In this document: one piece after another, positions 10,201 through 21,321 of the stretch | Position numbering within the stretch: position 1 is the stretch's first letter | Layout of the letters: every line of letters starts with the position of its first letter | Source: Phytopythium helicoides | Taxonomy: Eukaryota; Oomycota; Peronosporomycetes; Pythiales; Pythiaceae | DNA: 64,000 nt | Direction of reading: 5' to 3' | Assembly: GCA_024867545.1 (NCBI GenBank) | Contig: JANFNE010000012.1 | Coordinates: 310,001-374,000, forward strand | Notes under the pieces: model-generated | Told to the model about the DNA's origin: nothing | The model's input: only the letters and a program-made list of their open reading frames with translations | Databases searched by the model: none | Made by a program: the position numbers and the translations under genes

Positions 10201-11438
10201 ATGTAGCATGTAGCAGCAGCTGCGCACGCAATGAATAGACCAAGGCAGAGGAAGCCGATCATTTTGTTAATACTCAGCATCACGTCGCTGAACTTGGAAG
10301 GAGCGGCCGATGCGCTCTGCATAATCTTGGTATCTGGACCAGTGTTGAGTACTAGGCCAAAGACCCAGTCGGTGTTGCGCAGGTTGCACCCGCGAAGAAG
10401 AATATTTTTGACCGAGAGCGGCATGACTTCCATGCCGCAGCCCTCGCTCACGGTCACCTCGACCTTGCCCGCAAACTTGTTGATGTACGGGTTGGGCTGC
10501 TCGAACTTGACGACGCCCTTCAGATGGAGCAGCTCCTCAGGATTCACAAGCGCGCTCATTGTCGCGGGGATGGCTTGGCGCAGCTTGAGGTTGGTCTCGC
10601 CGTCAAGACTTTTGGTTTCGACGTAGCAAATGCCGCTTGCCGCCTCGCCGACAGGCTCCGAGACTGCTAGGATCAGCAAATCGGCCGGGATAACCTCACG
10701 GTTGCGCACCTGTAGAAAGTCGCCGACCTTGACGTCGGACCAGAGGTGGTCCTCGATTTTGCCATTGCGCACGATGTGGCACTTTGCCGAGTTGGCCTCG
10801 TTGTCGGACTGGTGTCTCCTCCTGTCCTCCATGATGGCGAAGACGGCGTCGATGGAGATGACAAAGAGCAGCACCGGCGCGTTGGTGGGGTATCCGTACG
10901 TGTTACTGATGGACGGGATGGACTGCAGCACGCAGACCATGAGGAAGAAAAAGTTGGCGACCTTGGTGAAGCTCTCCTTGAGAAACTTTGGCAGGAACGT
11001 GATGGTCGTGTACTTGGACGTGACGACCACGTTGGTGCTCTTCTCAAACACTGCGTTCCCCGGCGGGTAGTTGAAGAAGACCTCTCTCAGCGCCTCGGCC
11101 GCTCCGCCCTGCGGCGCCGCCGCGGGCCTCGCCGCGGGCGTCGCCGACTGCGTAAAGTCGCCGATGCCCCCCTCTCCGTCCCCGCCGTCCGTGTCCTTGC
11201 GCACCGTCGTGTATCCCTGCCTCCTGCTGCGCGTGCGGCTGTTGCCCAGCGGCCTCCGCGGCTCCTCCAGCAGCGCCGCGCCCCTCGCGGGCGTCTCCAT
11301 CTCGGCGTACGCGCTCTGCGCCTGCCCCTGGGCCTGCGGCTCGCCCGCGTCCTCGTCCACAGCCGGCGCGTCACGCAGCAGCCCCTCGTCCTCCACGCGT
11401 TGACCGCCAAAGATCCGCCGCGGGTTCCTGCCGCTCAT
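7221..11438 (-). CDS. P4-type ATPase, phospholipid flippase
   Basis: A 1405-residue P4-ATPase that would move aminophospholipids from the outer to the inner leaflet. It has the actuator motif DGETNLK (about residue 278), the phosphorylation site DKTGTLTCNVMEF with Asp near 510, the nucleotide-domain segment SSPDEQALV, the hinge MLTGDKEETAINIAY and GDGANDVAMI. About ten membrane segments are visible, two before and two after the actuator domain and six at the end. The first 95 residues and the last 200 are disordered; the tail has a run of seven Gln. The frame is open 49 codons further 5', but the ATG at 11438 (MSGRNPRRIFGG) is preferred because the residues upstream look like untranslated sequence. 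Such flippases usually need a Cdc50 subunit, which is not in this window. Confidence 0.94.
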   Translation of the reverse strand: MSGRNPRRIFGGQRVEDEGLLRDAPAVDEDAGEPQAQGQAQSAYAEMETPARGAALLEEPRRPLGNSRTRSRRQGYTTVRKDTDGGDGEGGIGDFTQSATPAARPAAAPQGGAAEALREVFFNYPPGNAVFEKSTNVVVTSKYTTITFLPKFLKESFTKVANFFFLMVCVLQSIPSISNTYGYPTNAPVLLFVISIDAVFAIMEDRRRHQSDNEANSAKCHIVRNGKIEDHLWSDVKVGDFLQVRNREVIPADLLILAVSEPVGEAASGICYVETKSLDGETNLKLRQAIPATMSALVNPEELLHLKGVVKFEQPNPYINKFAGKVEVTVSEGCGMEVMPLSVKNILLRGCNLRNTDWVFGLVLNTGPDTKIMQSASAAPSKFSDVMLSINKMIGFLCLGLFIACAAAATCYITWQFDIISDTWYIQLSESDEEESRVVSFIKMLFYYFLLLYQVIPISLYVSMTSVKFLQARFMAWDREMYHAETDTPAIVRTMELNEELGQISYVFSDKTGTLTCNVMEFRKCSINGISYGSGITEIGRAALLRAGKPIPAEPKLDPSIKRVPFVNFVDPALFHALNGAAGAEQKEKVFQFFEHLAVCHTVIPEKLESGEVRLSASSPDEQALVAGAAFAGFKFESRSVGKATVEVLGKREVYDVLDVLEFNSTRKRMSVVVRRPNGELLLYSKGADMMIYQRLREDPAMERIKNVTRDQMEKYADDGLRTLAIAVKRLDERWFQRWKIKFDEAQGDVAQIDRRKEGKPNAIDDLMEEIEQDLELIGATAIEDKLQDGVPQCLANLTRAGIKVWMLTGDKEETAINIAYACSLLDNSIQQVIVNSTTCPTEEAIRARLNSAGREFVTSEKGDGNREISLIIDGEALELALKPGTAPSVLEFTKLCRAVICNRVSPAQKAEMVRLVRDNVSDVRTLAIGDGANDVAMIQAAHVGVGISGQEGMQAVNSSDYAIAQFRFLERLLLVHGRWNYIRISKLVLYMFYKNITFVLAQYWYGYLSGGSGSKIYWEIGVQLYNVAFTGLPIIVVGVMDKDLPAPFSIEYPDLYRKGPQRAYFNNYTFCRWIGAAFYESIIIFIVMAWGYNASDTAAGSESRVEFGMVAFTLVVLVVNLKVCMITDTWTYLSLGCWLGSVLSWFGFAAMGTEVPYFATYKVGYDEYGSFAPTAESWGFVLVIAMGCILALGRHIAYNLYTRTFHPELSQLLQESMRTRKRRLTINHIEEQTLSMSLDDVQTAGFLSDFQRSDGPSKPSRVVGMESFAQHQQQQQQQVYPQKNHRVRTASHRQHLEHLDEDHQEAFESANSVPASMHDSTPLGESFSASVYSHSVGEEEPKWERAPPASMFRNTSARRNTGYAFSCDEETTLAESYIASNSLPRSDAVPAALRNSISSTHRYL

Positions 11439-11970
11439 GGCGCCTTCGCCCGGCAGCGCGTCAATGCGAATAAGGCGACAGGCGGCACGGGGCGGGAGTG
11501 CGGTGGCAGTCCTGTTGCGATGCGCGAATGGCGGCCGGGCTTGTTTGAAGGCCGGCGGCAACACGTGGGGATCTACGGTACACACAGGAAAGCGCAGCGG
11601 GGAGGGCTATTGTTGGCCCGGCTCTCGGCGCGTGCTATTTCAGAACGCGCTGATTGTCTTGGAAAACGTATGGCGAGCAGGCAACCCTACCCGCGCGCAC
11701 AAGTGCCCAGTTCGACACATACAAACGACAAGATAAAAATAGTCAGACCACCATGAGGGTCGGAACGATGTGGACCACATCCTAATCTTCTATGGATAGA
11801 TACCCTACGTGGGCCACACCAGTTTCATGTAGAAACACACACCCAGAAGGGGTGTCGCGTAGAGACAGGAAGAAAGCCATAGTAAAAGAAGTGGCCATTC
11901 CTCAAGCAGCTCGCTCCGCGCCGCGCTCTCTCGCGGCCTCCTCGACGCTCTACACGCCCAACTACAGCCC
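11439..11970. promoter_or_regulatory. Divergent promoter region between flippase and SFT2-like gene
   Basis: These 532 bp lie between the start codons of two divergent genes and must hold both promoters. A CCATTCCTC block at about 11894 has some likeness to the oomycete initiator core, but I cannot fix a start site. No gene is seen. Confidence 0.45.
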
Positions 11971-12992
11971 ATGAGCAGCGCGTGGGAGCAGTGGGGCGGC
12001 AAGAGGCCGGCGGGCCCCGCGTCGGGGCTCTCGGCGGCCTCGGACGCCTTCCAGAGCCTCCTCCGCTCGCCGCTGTCCTCGTCCTCGGCGTCCACGGCCA
12101 GCAGCTCCGACTCGCCCTCGGTGGGCGGCGCTTTCTCGCTCAAGAAGGTCTGGGACTCCGCGCGCGACCTCACCAAGAGCGCGGTGGCGCCGTCTGCGGC
12201 CGGTGGCGGCGCGGCGGTGGACGCGGCCGACGCGTTGGAGAGCGGACAGATGGAGGACGCGGACGAGAACGCGAGCGTCACGTGGCCGCTGTGGCGCAAG
12301 AACTCGAGCTCCGACGCGACGCTCATTCCAGCCATGAGCTGGTGAGCAGGGCTGCGTTTAGTATTTGGACGGGTGGACCGGGGAGATGACGCTGACGAGA
12401 CCCGTTGGACACGCAGGAACACGCGCTTCAAGTACTTTGTGGGCATGGCGCTCATGGGCCTCATGTTCTTCGGCATGGCATCCATCTTCCTGCCGCTCAT
12501 CATGATCCGCCCGTCCAAGTTCGCGCTCAGCTTTACGCTCGGCAGCATCTGCTCCATGGTGGCCTTCGCCATGCTCAAGGGACCTGCGGCGTACGTGTCG
12601 AGCCTGCTGCAGCCGCACCGCCTGCCGCTGACCGCCGCCTACTTTGTAACGCTCGGTGCGTTTCGCCTGGAGACATCTGGAAGCAGGATTTTGTGAGGTC
12701 TCACGCTTTCGATCTGGTGTTGCTGCAGGCGCAACTCTGTATAGCTGCCTTGTCCTCGGCAACTACATCTTCGTCGTGCTCAGCTCGGTGCTGCAGCTGC
12801 TAACGCTCGCGACGTTTGCATTCTCGTCGTTTCCGGGTGGAAACGCTAGTCTGAAAGGTGAGTTCGAGACTCTCTGGACTTGTATCACTTGTGTCTAATG
12901 CTTGTGTTCACTTGCTTCGCTCAGCCTTCGGTGCTCTCTTCTGGAAAACGGCGCGAGGGATGGTGCAGGCCTTTGCGCGCCTGTTACGGTAG
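11971..12992 (+). CDS. SFT2: SFT2-domain vesicle transport protein (four exons)
   Basis: Spliced from 11971-12341, 12417-12655, 12729-12857 and 12925-12992, giving 268 residues. All three introns are GT-AG and 67-75 nt long: they start GTGAGC, GTGCGT and GTGAGT and end CGCAG, TGCAG and CTCAG, and the phases agree. Residues 1-120 are a Ser-rich cytosolic segment. Four membrane segments follow, from FKYFVGMALMGLMFF to the C-terminal block, with the family hallmark SSFPGG after the last one. SFT2/SFT2D proteins sit in Golgi and endosomal membranes and support vesicle fusion with the Golgi. The long N-terminus is typical of the SFT2D3-like branch. Splice sites were read by eye, but the recovered protein is continuous and family-like. 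Confidence 0.9.
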
Positions 12993-13727
12993 ACAAATGG
13001 TTTGGGTAAAGAGATCTCCCGGTCTCACGACTGAATCTCTTCGAGTGAAGAAGAGAGTGACGAGTCTGTAGAGGCCGTCAACACACTAGTGCTCCAGTGA
13101 AAAGGCCCTCCAGGAGCGAGTCAGGCGTAGCTATGCATTTATCTATAATCATTGTTCTTCCACTCCCGATGCAAGATCCGCAATGATTTAGCCATCGAGC
13201 GCTTCGTATCAAGCCAACAACCTGTGAGAACCACAAGAACGTGGTATTCCTCACCGCAGGAGTCAATAGCAAAACTGTCGTCGCGAACTGCCAGGCACAT
13301 AGACTTGAACTTCACGCTGCCGCCCACATCGACTTGATGCCTTTTCTGCCGATAGCAGTTTGATAAGCACCAGAAAATTCCCACCATCTCGTCTCTCAAT
13401 TTGCAGCTCGACGGAGAGTTGCTGCTCACGGTCAACAACGCCTGCATCAGCGATTGATGCGCTGGAGATCTCGCCTGCATCAGGCAACAGCCACCACCAG
13501 AATCATTTTCGCGCACGAGAGTCACAAGAAAAAGTCACAGTGGTTTGTCATCGCCGGCCTTTCTATTTCTTCTCATGAGCTGGTCACGAGGATCATCACG
13601 TGCCATCGAGTCTTGGCTGCGGTGACATTGCACTGCGCTGCAACAGCTCAAGCAGTTGACGCTGCTCCCCATCCGCCTCAGCTCACTTTGCAACCTACCA
13701 CCATTTGCTCACCTCTCGCTTCTCACC
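12993..13727. other. Intergenic region upstream of 2-isopropylmalate synthase
   Basis: 735 bp after the SFT2-like stop codon. Open frames on both strands are short, overlapping and without domain features. The right end holds the promoter of the leucine-pathway gene. Confidence 0.5.
13681..13697 (+). promoter_or_regulatory. Initiator-like core promoter of the 2-isopropylmalate synthase gene
   Basis: GCTCACTTTGCAACCTA matches the published oomycete initiator pattern (GCTCAYTYY followed by CA-rich sequence) and lies 47 nt before the ATG at 13728, a typical distance. It predicts transcription start within or just after TCACTTT. Confidence 0.55.
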
Positions 13728-15458
13728 ATGCTTCGCTCGATCGCCTCGCGTGCCCAGCACTCCACAAACCACATTGCCCGCCGCATGAGCTCGGCCGCTG
13801 CTTCTACAGCTGCTCCTGAGGGCAAGGAACACCTCATCATCTTCGACACAACGCTGCGTGACGGAGAGCAGGCTCCGGGTGCCACGCTCAACTTCCGCGA
13901 GAAGCTCGACATCGCTCGTGCCATCTCGGCGCTGGGAGCCGATGTATGCGAGGCAGGCTTCCCCATCTCGTCGCCCGGAGACTTCGACGCTGTGTCAGCT
14001 ATCGCTCAAGAAGTTGGTCCGCTCATGCATAACCGCCGCAGTGGCAAGCCCATGGTCATCGCCGGCCTCGCGCGAGCTGTGGAGAAGGACATTCAGCGCT
14101 GCTATGACGCCGTCAAGCACGCACCCAGCCACCGCGTCCACATCGTGCTCGCCACCTCGGACATCCATCTTAAGTACAAGCTCAAGATCTCGCGAGACGA
14201 GTGTATCCGCCGTGCTGTCGCCTCTGTGGCATTCGCCAAAAGTCTCACGCACGACGTCGAGTTCTCAACCGAGGACGCCGGACGCACCGACCCTGACTTC
14301 CTCTGTGAGGTGCTCGCTGAAGTCATCAAGGCTGGCGCCACCACGCTCAACATCCCCGATACGGTCGGCTACAACGTGTCTGAGGAGTACGGCTCGCTCA
14401 TCCGCCACCTCATCGAGAACACACCCGGCAGCGAAAACGTCGTCTTCTCCACGCATTGCCACAATGATCTGGGCCTTGCAACAGCCAATACGCTCGCGGG
14501 CATCGCTGCTGGCGCGAGGCAGGCCGAAGTCACGCTTAACGGGATTGGTGAGCGTGCAGGCAATACGGCGCTCGAGGAGCTCATCATGACGCTGCAGACA
14601 AGGCCCCAGCTCTATCCAGTCTATTCGACGGTGGACTCGACGCACATAACGCGTTGCAGTCGCATGGTGAACCACTACACGGGCATGGCCATCCAGCCCA
14701 ACAAGGCGATCGTGGGAGCCAACGCATTCGCACACGAGTCGGGCATTCACCAGGACGGCGTGCTCAAGCACCAGGCAACGTACGAGATCATGCTGCCAGA
14801 GTCGGTCGGCCTCGCCGACAACAAGATGGTGCTTGGCAAGCACTCGGGCCGACACGCGTACAGCAAGCGCCTGGAGCAACTTGGGTACACGGACCTGACG
14901 CCGCAGCAGCTCGACTACTATGTCGAGAAGTTCAAGGTGCTGGCCGACGAGAAGAAGACGGTCACGGACGCCGACATGGAGGCAATCGTCTCGGACGAGC
15001 TGTTCAAGCCTGAGACGATCTGGACGCTCCAGTCGGTGCACGTGACAGCGGGAGACCTGGTCAAGCCGACGGCGACCGTGACACTGGCGCACAAGGACGG
15101 TCACGAGGTGAGCGAGGCAGCCATGGGCACAGGACCGGTCGACGCAATCTGCGTGGCCATCGCGCGCGCCACCAATACTGCCAATATTCGCTTGAACGAG
15201 TACTCGGTCGGGAGCATCACGGACGGCACGAACGCGTTGGGCGAAGTGACGGTACGTGTAGAGGAAGACAAAGGAGAAGTAGACGCCACGACGGATGGCG
15301 AGCTGGTGAATCCGCAGACTGGCGTGACGCGCAATCGCCAGTACGTCGGCCACGGTGCCAACACAGACATCCTGGTGGCCTCCGCCACGGCCTACGTGAA
15401 CGCCCTCAACAGCTTCATGGCTGCCAAGGACCTCAAGATCGCGAGGGTGCAGGCCTAG
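13728..15458 (+). CDS. LEU4: 2-isopropylmalate synthase, leucine biosynthesis
   Basis: A 576-residue enzyme that condenses acetyl-CoA with 2-oxoisovalerate, the first committed step to leucine. The first 20 or so residues ([20 protein letters not shown]) form an Arg/Ser-rich amphipathic leader typical of mitochondrial import. The catalytic barrel shows [13 protein letters not shown] (39-51) with the metal and substrate residues, STHCHNDLG (about 241-249) and [14 protein letters not shown]. The linker has [11 protein letters not shown] and LGKHSGRHA. The C-terminal third is the LeuA regulatory domain expected to bind leucine. The layout follows the bacterial LeuA type, not the fungal Leu4 type. 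The frame is open 24 codons upstream without an ATG; the chosen start has TCACCATG context. Single exon. Confidence 0.94.
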   Translation: MLRSIASRAQHSTNHIARRMSSAAASTAAPEGKEHLIIFDTTLRDGEQAPGATLNFREKLDIARAISALGADVCEAGFPISSPGDFDAVSAIAQEVGPLMHNRRSGKPMVIAGLARAVEKDIQRCYDAVKHAPSHRVHIVLATSDIHLKYKLKISRDECIRRAVASVAFAKSLTHDVEFSTEDAGRTDPDFLCEVLAEVIKAGATTLNIPDTVGYNVSEEYGSLIRHLIENTPGSENVVFSTHCHNDLGLATANTLAGIAAGARQAEVTLNGIGERAGNTALEELIMTLQTRPQLYPVYSTVDSTHITRCSRMVNHYTGMAIQPNKAIVGANAFAHESGIHQDGVLKHQATYEIMLPESVGLADNKMVLGKHSGRHAYSKRLEQLGYTDLTPQQLDYYVEKFKVLADEKKTVTDADMEAIVSDELFKPETIWTLQSVHVTAGDLVKPTATVTLAHKDGHEVSEAAMGTGPVDAICVAIARATNTANIRLNEYSVGSITDGTNALGEVTVRVEEDKGEVDATTDGELVNPQTGVTRNRQYVGHGANTDILVASATAYVNALNSFMAAKDLKIARVQA

Positions 15459-16665
15459 ACGCCGAGTCGTGCGACCTTGGCAAGCTTCTCGGACGTGCTT
15501 GAGTCTCAGATCTTCCTGTGTAGCCATGTCTAGCTACTCCAATTCACCTGATGAACAAGTAAAACTGCAAGTTGTCTCACCTTTCGAGCTTCACCACGTC
15601 CTTGTCATAGCGCACTCGTAGCGTTTCATACCTCAGTCCTTCTCACTGCAACACCAACACGAAGATTGCACAAGGAAGGGTGAGCCGGTCCATGTATCAT
15701 ACCACAGTAGCTACACTATATCTAACTAGATACATGTAGCTTTCACGGCGAGTGCGGAGCACTGCGCCGCGCGGTGAGAGACCAGAGTTTCATCGACCGC
15801 ATACGTCTGTGACGCCCCGCTGTAGTCCGGGAAGAAGCTGGCTGGTCGCGCATGTCGACCGAAGTTACGAAGACGTGTCCCCTCGACGGCGCTCTCGTGC
15901 TGAAGTCGTCAAGCAGAACGTCGCGCGCGTTGCTTGGTTTTCGCTTGCGCACGACACTCGCTCATCGACGCAGCTCTCGAGCGTGGCTGAACAGTAGCAG
16001 ATAGACGCAGCTTGGTTTTCGCCAGCGTCTGATAGAGCCGCCGCTTTAACCTCCGTGAAGATCTGGAGCGTGGAAGCACAGCTGAAGCCGAGGCGAGGTG
16101 CTTGGATTTCGCGAATGCCTGAGCCGTGGGTCTGCTCTTGATCACGAGAGAGTGAGCCTCCGCCTTGGTCTTCTCGCGCAGTGGATCCTCAAGCGCGTGG
16201 CCTTGGATCGTGAACCGCGGGAAGCAACAGCTTGAGCTCCATCTTGACACTTGCCAACTGAGGAGAAGAGAGCTTGGCGTCGAATGGCTCGCCCTCGCAA
16301 GTTGAAGTCCTCACACTTCGATGACATCCCTCCCTCTTTACTTACAAAGTGTATGTGAAGCATGATGAACGAGGGGGGATGGCACCCTCTACTTTCCAAC
16401 GGTCTTGTGAGCAGCCAGGACTCGACACTTGTATTGCAAAGAGGAACAAAGCGAGGAGGCAGACTTGCGAACCTGCGCGTTGGCATCCACGATGCTACCA
16501 ATGAGCGCGCGGCGAAGCCCGAGATATCTTGCAGGTCGACTCGACCGCGTCGACGCCTTGAAGAGTCCTCGTTACGCTCCATTTCTGGCAGGCTCTCGAT
16601 GCAAATGAGCTCATGTAGATCCATACTCGAGGTGATCTTGCTCGAACATTTTTTCGAGTCCATCG
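15459..16665. other. Intergenic region, no supported gene
   Basis: About 1.2 kb between the leucine gene and the first ankyrin sequence. Two imperfect copies of a GCTTGGTTTTCGC motif lie at about 15934 and 16010, with a weaker one (GCTTGGATTTCGC) at about 16099; otherwise the sequence is unremarkable and its open frames are short and overlapping. A 5' exon for the following gene may hide here, but I cannot define one. Confidence 0.45.
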
Positions 16666-16828
16666 ATGAATATTCCCACCAATTTGATCGATCATGGCGC
16701 GAATGTAAACAGCTTTAATACGCAGTGCATCGAGTGGACATCTCGACATTGTTCGCTTCCTCATTGACAATGGCGCAGATGTAAATGCGAATGATCATTG
16801 GGGCACAACAGCTTTGCATGAGGCGGCC
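16666..16828 (+). pseudogene. Broken 5' ankyrin repeats of the first ankyrin-kinase gene
   Basis: From 16666 one frame reads the end of an ankyrin repeat (NLIDHGANVN), and from about 16709 another frame reads the next repeat (TALIRSASSGHLDIVRFLID). Compared with the following repeat, about 23 nt are missing between GTAAA and CAGCTTT at 16710, which removes the repeat loop and shifts the frame. So the ankyrin array once reached further 5'. The frame downstream of the lesion is open into the main gene but has no ATG before 16829. Confidence 0.6.
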
Positions 16829-19800
16829 ATGCAAGGCCATCTAGACATAGTTCGCCTTCTCATTGACCACGGAGCGGATATTCATGCAAGTACAAGAAGC
16901 GACGAAACTCCATTGTTTTCTGCAACTAGAAACGAGCATCTAGAAGTTGCTCGCCATCTTGTTTTCAATGGTGCGGACATCAACGCGATCGATAGCAGAG
17001 GTAGCACTGTTCTCATGGATGCAGCCCGAAGTGGAAACTTAGAAATAGTCCGGTTTCTTGTCGAAAGCGGCGTCGAGGTGAGCGTTAGCGGCTCTGACGG
17101 AGAGACTGCGTTGAGTGAGGCGATGCGCCACGTCAGCGTGGTCCGATATCTTCTCGATCATGGAGCTGAACGGCCCACGGAATGGTGGCCAGAGGGGTAC
17201 ACGAAATTGATGGACGCTGCTGTACTTGGGGATTTGGATGCAGTCCAAGACCTCATTGATAATGGTGCAGACGTGAACGAGACGGCACTTGATGGAACTT
17301 CGCCCTTGATAGTTGCATCCAGAAACAAGCAATGGGATATCGTTCGGTGCCTTGTCAAGCGCGGTGCTAACGTCAACGCGAAGAACAATAAAGGGGAGAC
17401 CGCATTGCTGCATTCCAGTGACGTGGAAATCATCCAGCTTCTCCTTGATCATGGTGCAGATGCAAATGCTTCTCACTCTGACAACCGTTCAATTTTGATG
17501 GACTGGGCTTACGCTGGAAGACTGGATATGGTGCAATTGCTTGTGGACTACGGCGCAAATGTGAATGCAACCGATGATGAGGGATGGACTCCACTGATGC
17601 TCGCTACTCATAACGACAATTTTAGAGTTGTACAATGCCTAATCGACAGTGGAGCTAACGTGGACATACCGCCAAACATCAACAATTTAACTGCTGTATC
17701 AATTGCTGCTACTCATGGAAGTCTCAATACCCTGTGCTGTCATGTCGAAGCAAAGGCCAATGTCAATTCGAGAGATCTTGCTACTGCAGCGTGGAACGGC
17801 CATCTTCACATCGTTCGCTTTCTACTTGGGCGTGGTATGGACATCAATTCAAAAGACGATGGTGGTGGGACTGCTTTGATGGCTGCTGCTAGAGCCGGGG
17901 AAATGGAAGTTGTACGACATCTAATTGGTCAAGGTGCCGACATTAATCGGACAAATCAAGTAGGATCGTCTGCACTGATGCGAGCTGCAAACTCGGGAAA
18001 GTGTGAAACCGTTCCCTATCAAATTGCACATGGAGCAGATGTCAGTGCAGTGGACAATAAAGGGTGGACTGCACTAATGTGGGCGGCGTCTTGCGGGGAA
18101 ATCGAGGCTGTGGAGTGCCTCATTGAGGCTGGATGCGACCCTAATGTTTCCGCACTTGATGGATCGACAGCGCTGTCACTCGCATCCAAGAACAGCCATA
18201 ACGATGTGAAGTACTTGCTCATGCAGCATGTCGTGGCATCATTCGATGGAAAGCTGAAATCAAATGCTTCCCCAACATCGAGAATCGCATATTTTTCTGA
18301 TGGCTCGCCAGAGTGGCTCATTTCTCCACTTGATATCGAGATCGTGCAAGTATCTACCAGTGCTGGCACCGGAGGCGAGTTTCTTGCCAAGTGGCTTGAT
18401 GCCGATGTCGTGTTGAAAGTCTTTGTTCTCGATGCCTATGACAGCTCGTTCAACAATCAGGTGAAGATGTGGCACCAGTTTAGGCATCCAAATGTGATCA
18501 AGTTATATGGAGCATGCAATATTGGTCACCACTTCTTTGTTTGCGAGTACGCGAGCCATGGATCGGCAGTAGATCTGCTTGCACTTTGTGCGCCAGGAGA
18601 AAAAACTCCGTGGAAGTATTTGCACCATGCCGCCCTTGGGTTGGTGTACTTACATGAGCGAGGTATTGTTCACGGCAATCTTCGAGGAGACAACATCTTG
18701 ATCGGAAGCGATGGTTTGGCTAAACTTACCAACTTGAAGTCAAATAGCTCGTTGCGCGAGGTGAACAACGATTTTTTCTTTCTCTCGTGCATTTGATGAG
18801 TCAACACGATGGGTGTCCCCTGAGGAGCTCGAGGGGAAACCAGCATCATTTGCGTCCGATGTGTATTCGCTCGGGTTGTGTACCGTGCAATTGGTGACAG
18901 GGAAGCTACCGTGGAATATAGATCGCTGCGCAACCAGTAACATTGCAGGGATAAAGCTAACGTGGTTTCCAGAGTCTTCATCTTCACAAGAAAACGCGCC
19001 AGCTATTATACGCAGCACTCTTCGCAGATTGATGAAGCAAATATGCTGCAATAATCCGCAACTGCGTGTATCTGCATCAGCATGTGCTCGCATATTTGAG
19101 CGTCTAGCAGAAGATGAAGCAACACTTTTGCGCAATACAGAGCCAGAGCCGGAGGAAAGCACCAATATCCGCGATTTCGAAAACGGCGAATTACCTGTAG
19201 CCTGGGCAAAGCTTCAAGAGCAAGTTGAAAACAATTCCGGCGAAATCAGCAGTGATTTCGATCAATATCGCATTATTCTCGACGACCTAGAAGCGATCTA
19301 TACTCTTCTTGAGGACTCATCTCACTCGGTTGATGTGTTCGAGCAAGTCCTCGAGCTCATTCTGGATATTTCGAGTGCTTTGAGCACTACAACAAATAGC
19401 AATATTGCGCTGCAGCTGTCGTCAACTCGAGCCACGATGAATATTGCGTCTACCTTCCAGCGTCGAGTTGATTCAATGAAAAGATTGCTAGGTCTTCAAC
19501 CTAATGAAAACGACAGTGAGGAGGGCTTTTCAACTGACGCAGACGATGAGACGAACGTGTTGGATGAGAAGCAAAACACAGATATTCAAGACGAGAAGGC
19601 AAAACAGCTCCAGATTTTCATCTCCGAGATTTCCAACACATTGGCGGTACTAGAAAAGCTCGAGACGACTGAGGAACGCACTGCCTTCCTTGTTTGTCTC
19701 CAAGCTGAGATCTCCAACCACACCAACAACTACACTCCTGGACAACTCCAAATCATGCAACAAGTATTCGATGAGATAAAGAGCAAGACAGACGCAAACG

Positions 19801-21119
19801 ACGATTCTCTGCTGACAGCACCCGTATGGTTCATCCCCTGGTACGAACTGATCGTGAACCAATGGAACCGTGTAGGCAATGGCGGGTTTGGAAGTGTGTA
19901 CCGAGCCAAGTGGCTGGACTCGGAGGTTGTGGTGAAGCAGGTCGACTACCCGGGTGGTGACGATGACCCGATAAAGCGTGACGAAGCCCGCAAGATGTTC
20001 ATGAGCGAGGTCAACATTTGGTTTCATTTGAGTCATCCACATGTGGTTCGCTTGTTTGGAGCTTGTCACATTGGCGCGCCTTTCATTGTGTGTGAATTCG
20101 CTCCAAACGGAGCACTTGATGACTATCTGGCTGTACACCGTGACGAGATCTGGCACAAGCTTCGTGAGGCAGCGCTGGGTTTACTATATTTGCACGAGCG
20201 TGGAATCATCCACTGTGATCTCAAGTGCAACAATGTCGTCATCGGAAGTGACGGTAAAGCCAAGGTGACCGACTTTGGCTTAAGCTCGGCTGTCGATACT
20301 ATGGACGACAATGATTCTGGAGCTCATGTATCTGGTGCTTGGCACTGGGTGGCTCCGGAGGTGCTGATGGGCTCTGCGCCAACGCGTGATTCGGACGTGT
20401 ATTCGTTTGGAATGTGTATCGTTGAGGCGATGCGAGTGGTCGAAGCAAGTCCGTGCAATGACGGCTCTGCTCATAACGAGGAGGTTGCCACTTTTCCATG
20501 GGTGGTTCGCAACCACCCGCTTCCAAATGCAGCTGTGAAAGCTCATAAGAAGCGTGGCAAGTTGCCGAGTCGTCCGACGTGCTGCACAGATGCGCAATGG
20601 GAGCTGGTCGAGAAGATGTGCAGATTGGATCCAAGTGAACGGCTTCCAATATGTGCTGTCGTTGATGAGCTTGAAGTGTTTACTCAAGCTGCTGACGAGG
20701 AAAGTGCTTCGGTTTCTTCGGCTGATCAGCCAAATGATTTGTTGGCTGTTGGGAATGAGATTTCGTCGATGCAAGCGTTAATCGAGAGTAAGAAACCCAC
20801 TACTTCAGGAACCAACAGCAGCGACATCTATGACTTACTCAAGTTACTTTGGAATCGTCTGGCTGACCTTCAGCAGCGGTTGAAGGCTGATGAAGTAGTG
20901 ACAGAGCGTTTCGGATTGTTCGTCGCAGAAGCTCATGTGAAAACTACGAATCTCTTGTCAAGTCTGCCAGCGACTCTGCTGCAGGTTACTGAGAGTGGAC
21001 TAGAAAGCTATAGTTTGCATCGTCGAATGGACAAACTGATGGCTGCGATGTTCGTGAAGATCCCAGACGAGGACAAGTCTGGCAGAAATCTTCACGAATG
21101 GAAAGTGGTAGTGTTTTAG
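16829..21119 (+). CDS. Ankyrin-pseudokinase-kinase protein, TKL family (separate copy)
   Basis: A diverged relative of the array at 28-50 kb. It has about 15 ankyrin repeats (to about 18240), then a kinase-like fold without a glycine loop, with VVLKVF, HGNLRGDN (catalytic Asp replaced by Asn) and no DFG (NLKS instead). A helical linker leads to WFIPWYEL and a second kinase domain with VGNGGFGSVY, VVVKQV, HCDLKCNN, TDFGLSS and WVAPEV, all consistent with an active TKL Ser/Thr kinase. A helical tail ends the protein. The reading frame changes between 18761 and 18813. Either a 40-nt GT-AG intron (18761-18800) is removed or there is a +1 shift near a run of six T; the translation SRAFDESTRW just before WVSPEE aligns with SRGFVGSMRW of the paralogues, which favours a frameshift. 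The ATG at 16829 lies inside a repeat, so the true start is uncertain. Confidence 0.75.
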
Positions 21120-21321
21120 TCTTTTCGCCCGTGCTGACAAGATGTGCACGACCACAGAGATCTTCGTAGCTGTGGGACATATCTTTAGCTGACCACAGCT
21201 CGTGTGATGCTAGATTGAGAACAGGAATTTCAACACTTCTGTGCAAATAAAACTGCATGGATTCACGAAAACCCTTTTCATACTCTAGGCTCGTGCGTCC
21301 CAATCTCCTCTCACGCGATGT

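Noticed and set aside
10746..11756. Plus-strand open frame of 336 codons opposite the flippase N-terminus
   Set aside because: A shadow of the GC-rich coding sequence on the other strand; Arg/Val-rich with no domain.
14265..15527. Minus-strand open frame of 420 codons opposite 2-isopropylmalate synthase
   Set aside because: Fully opposite a conserved enzyme gene; Arg/His/Leu/Val-rich translation typical of antisense frames.
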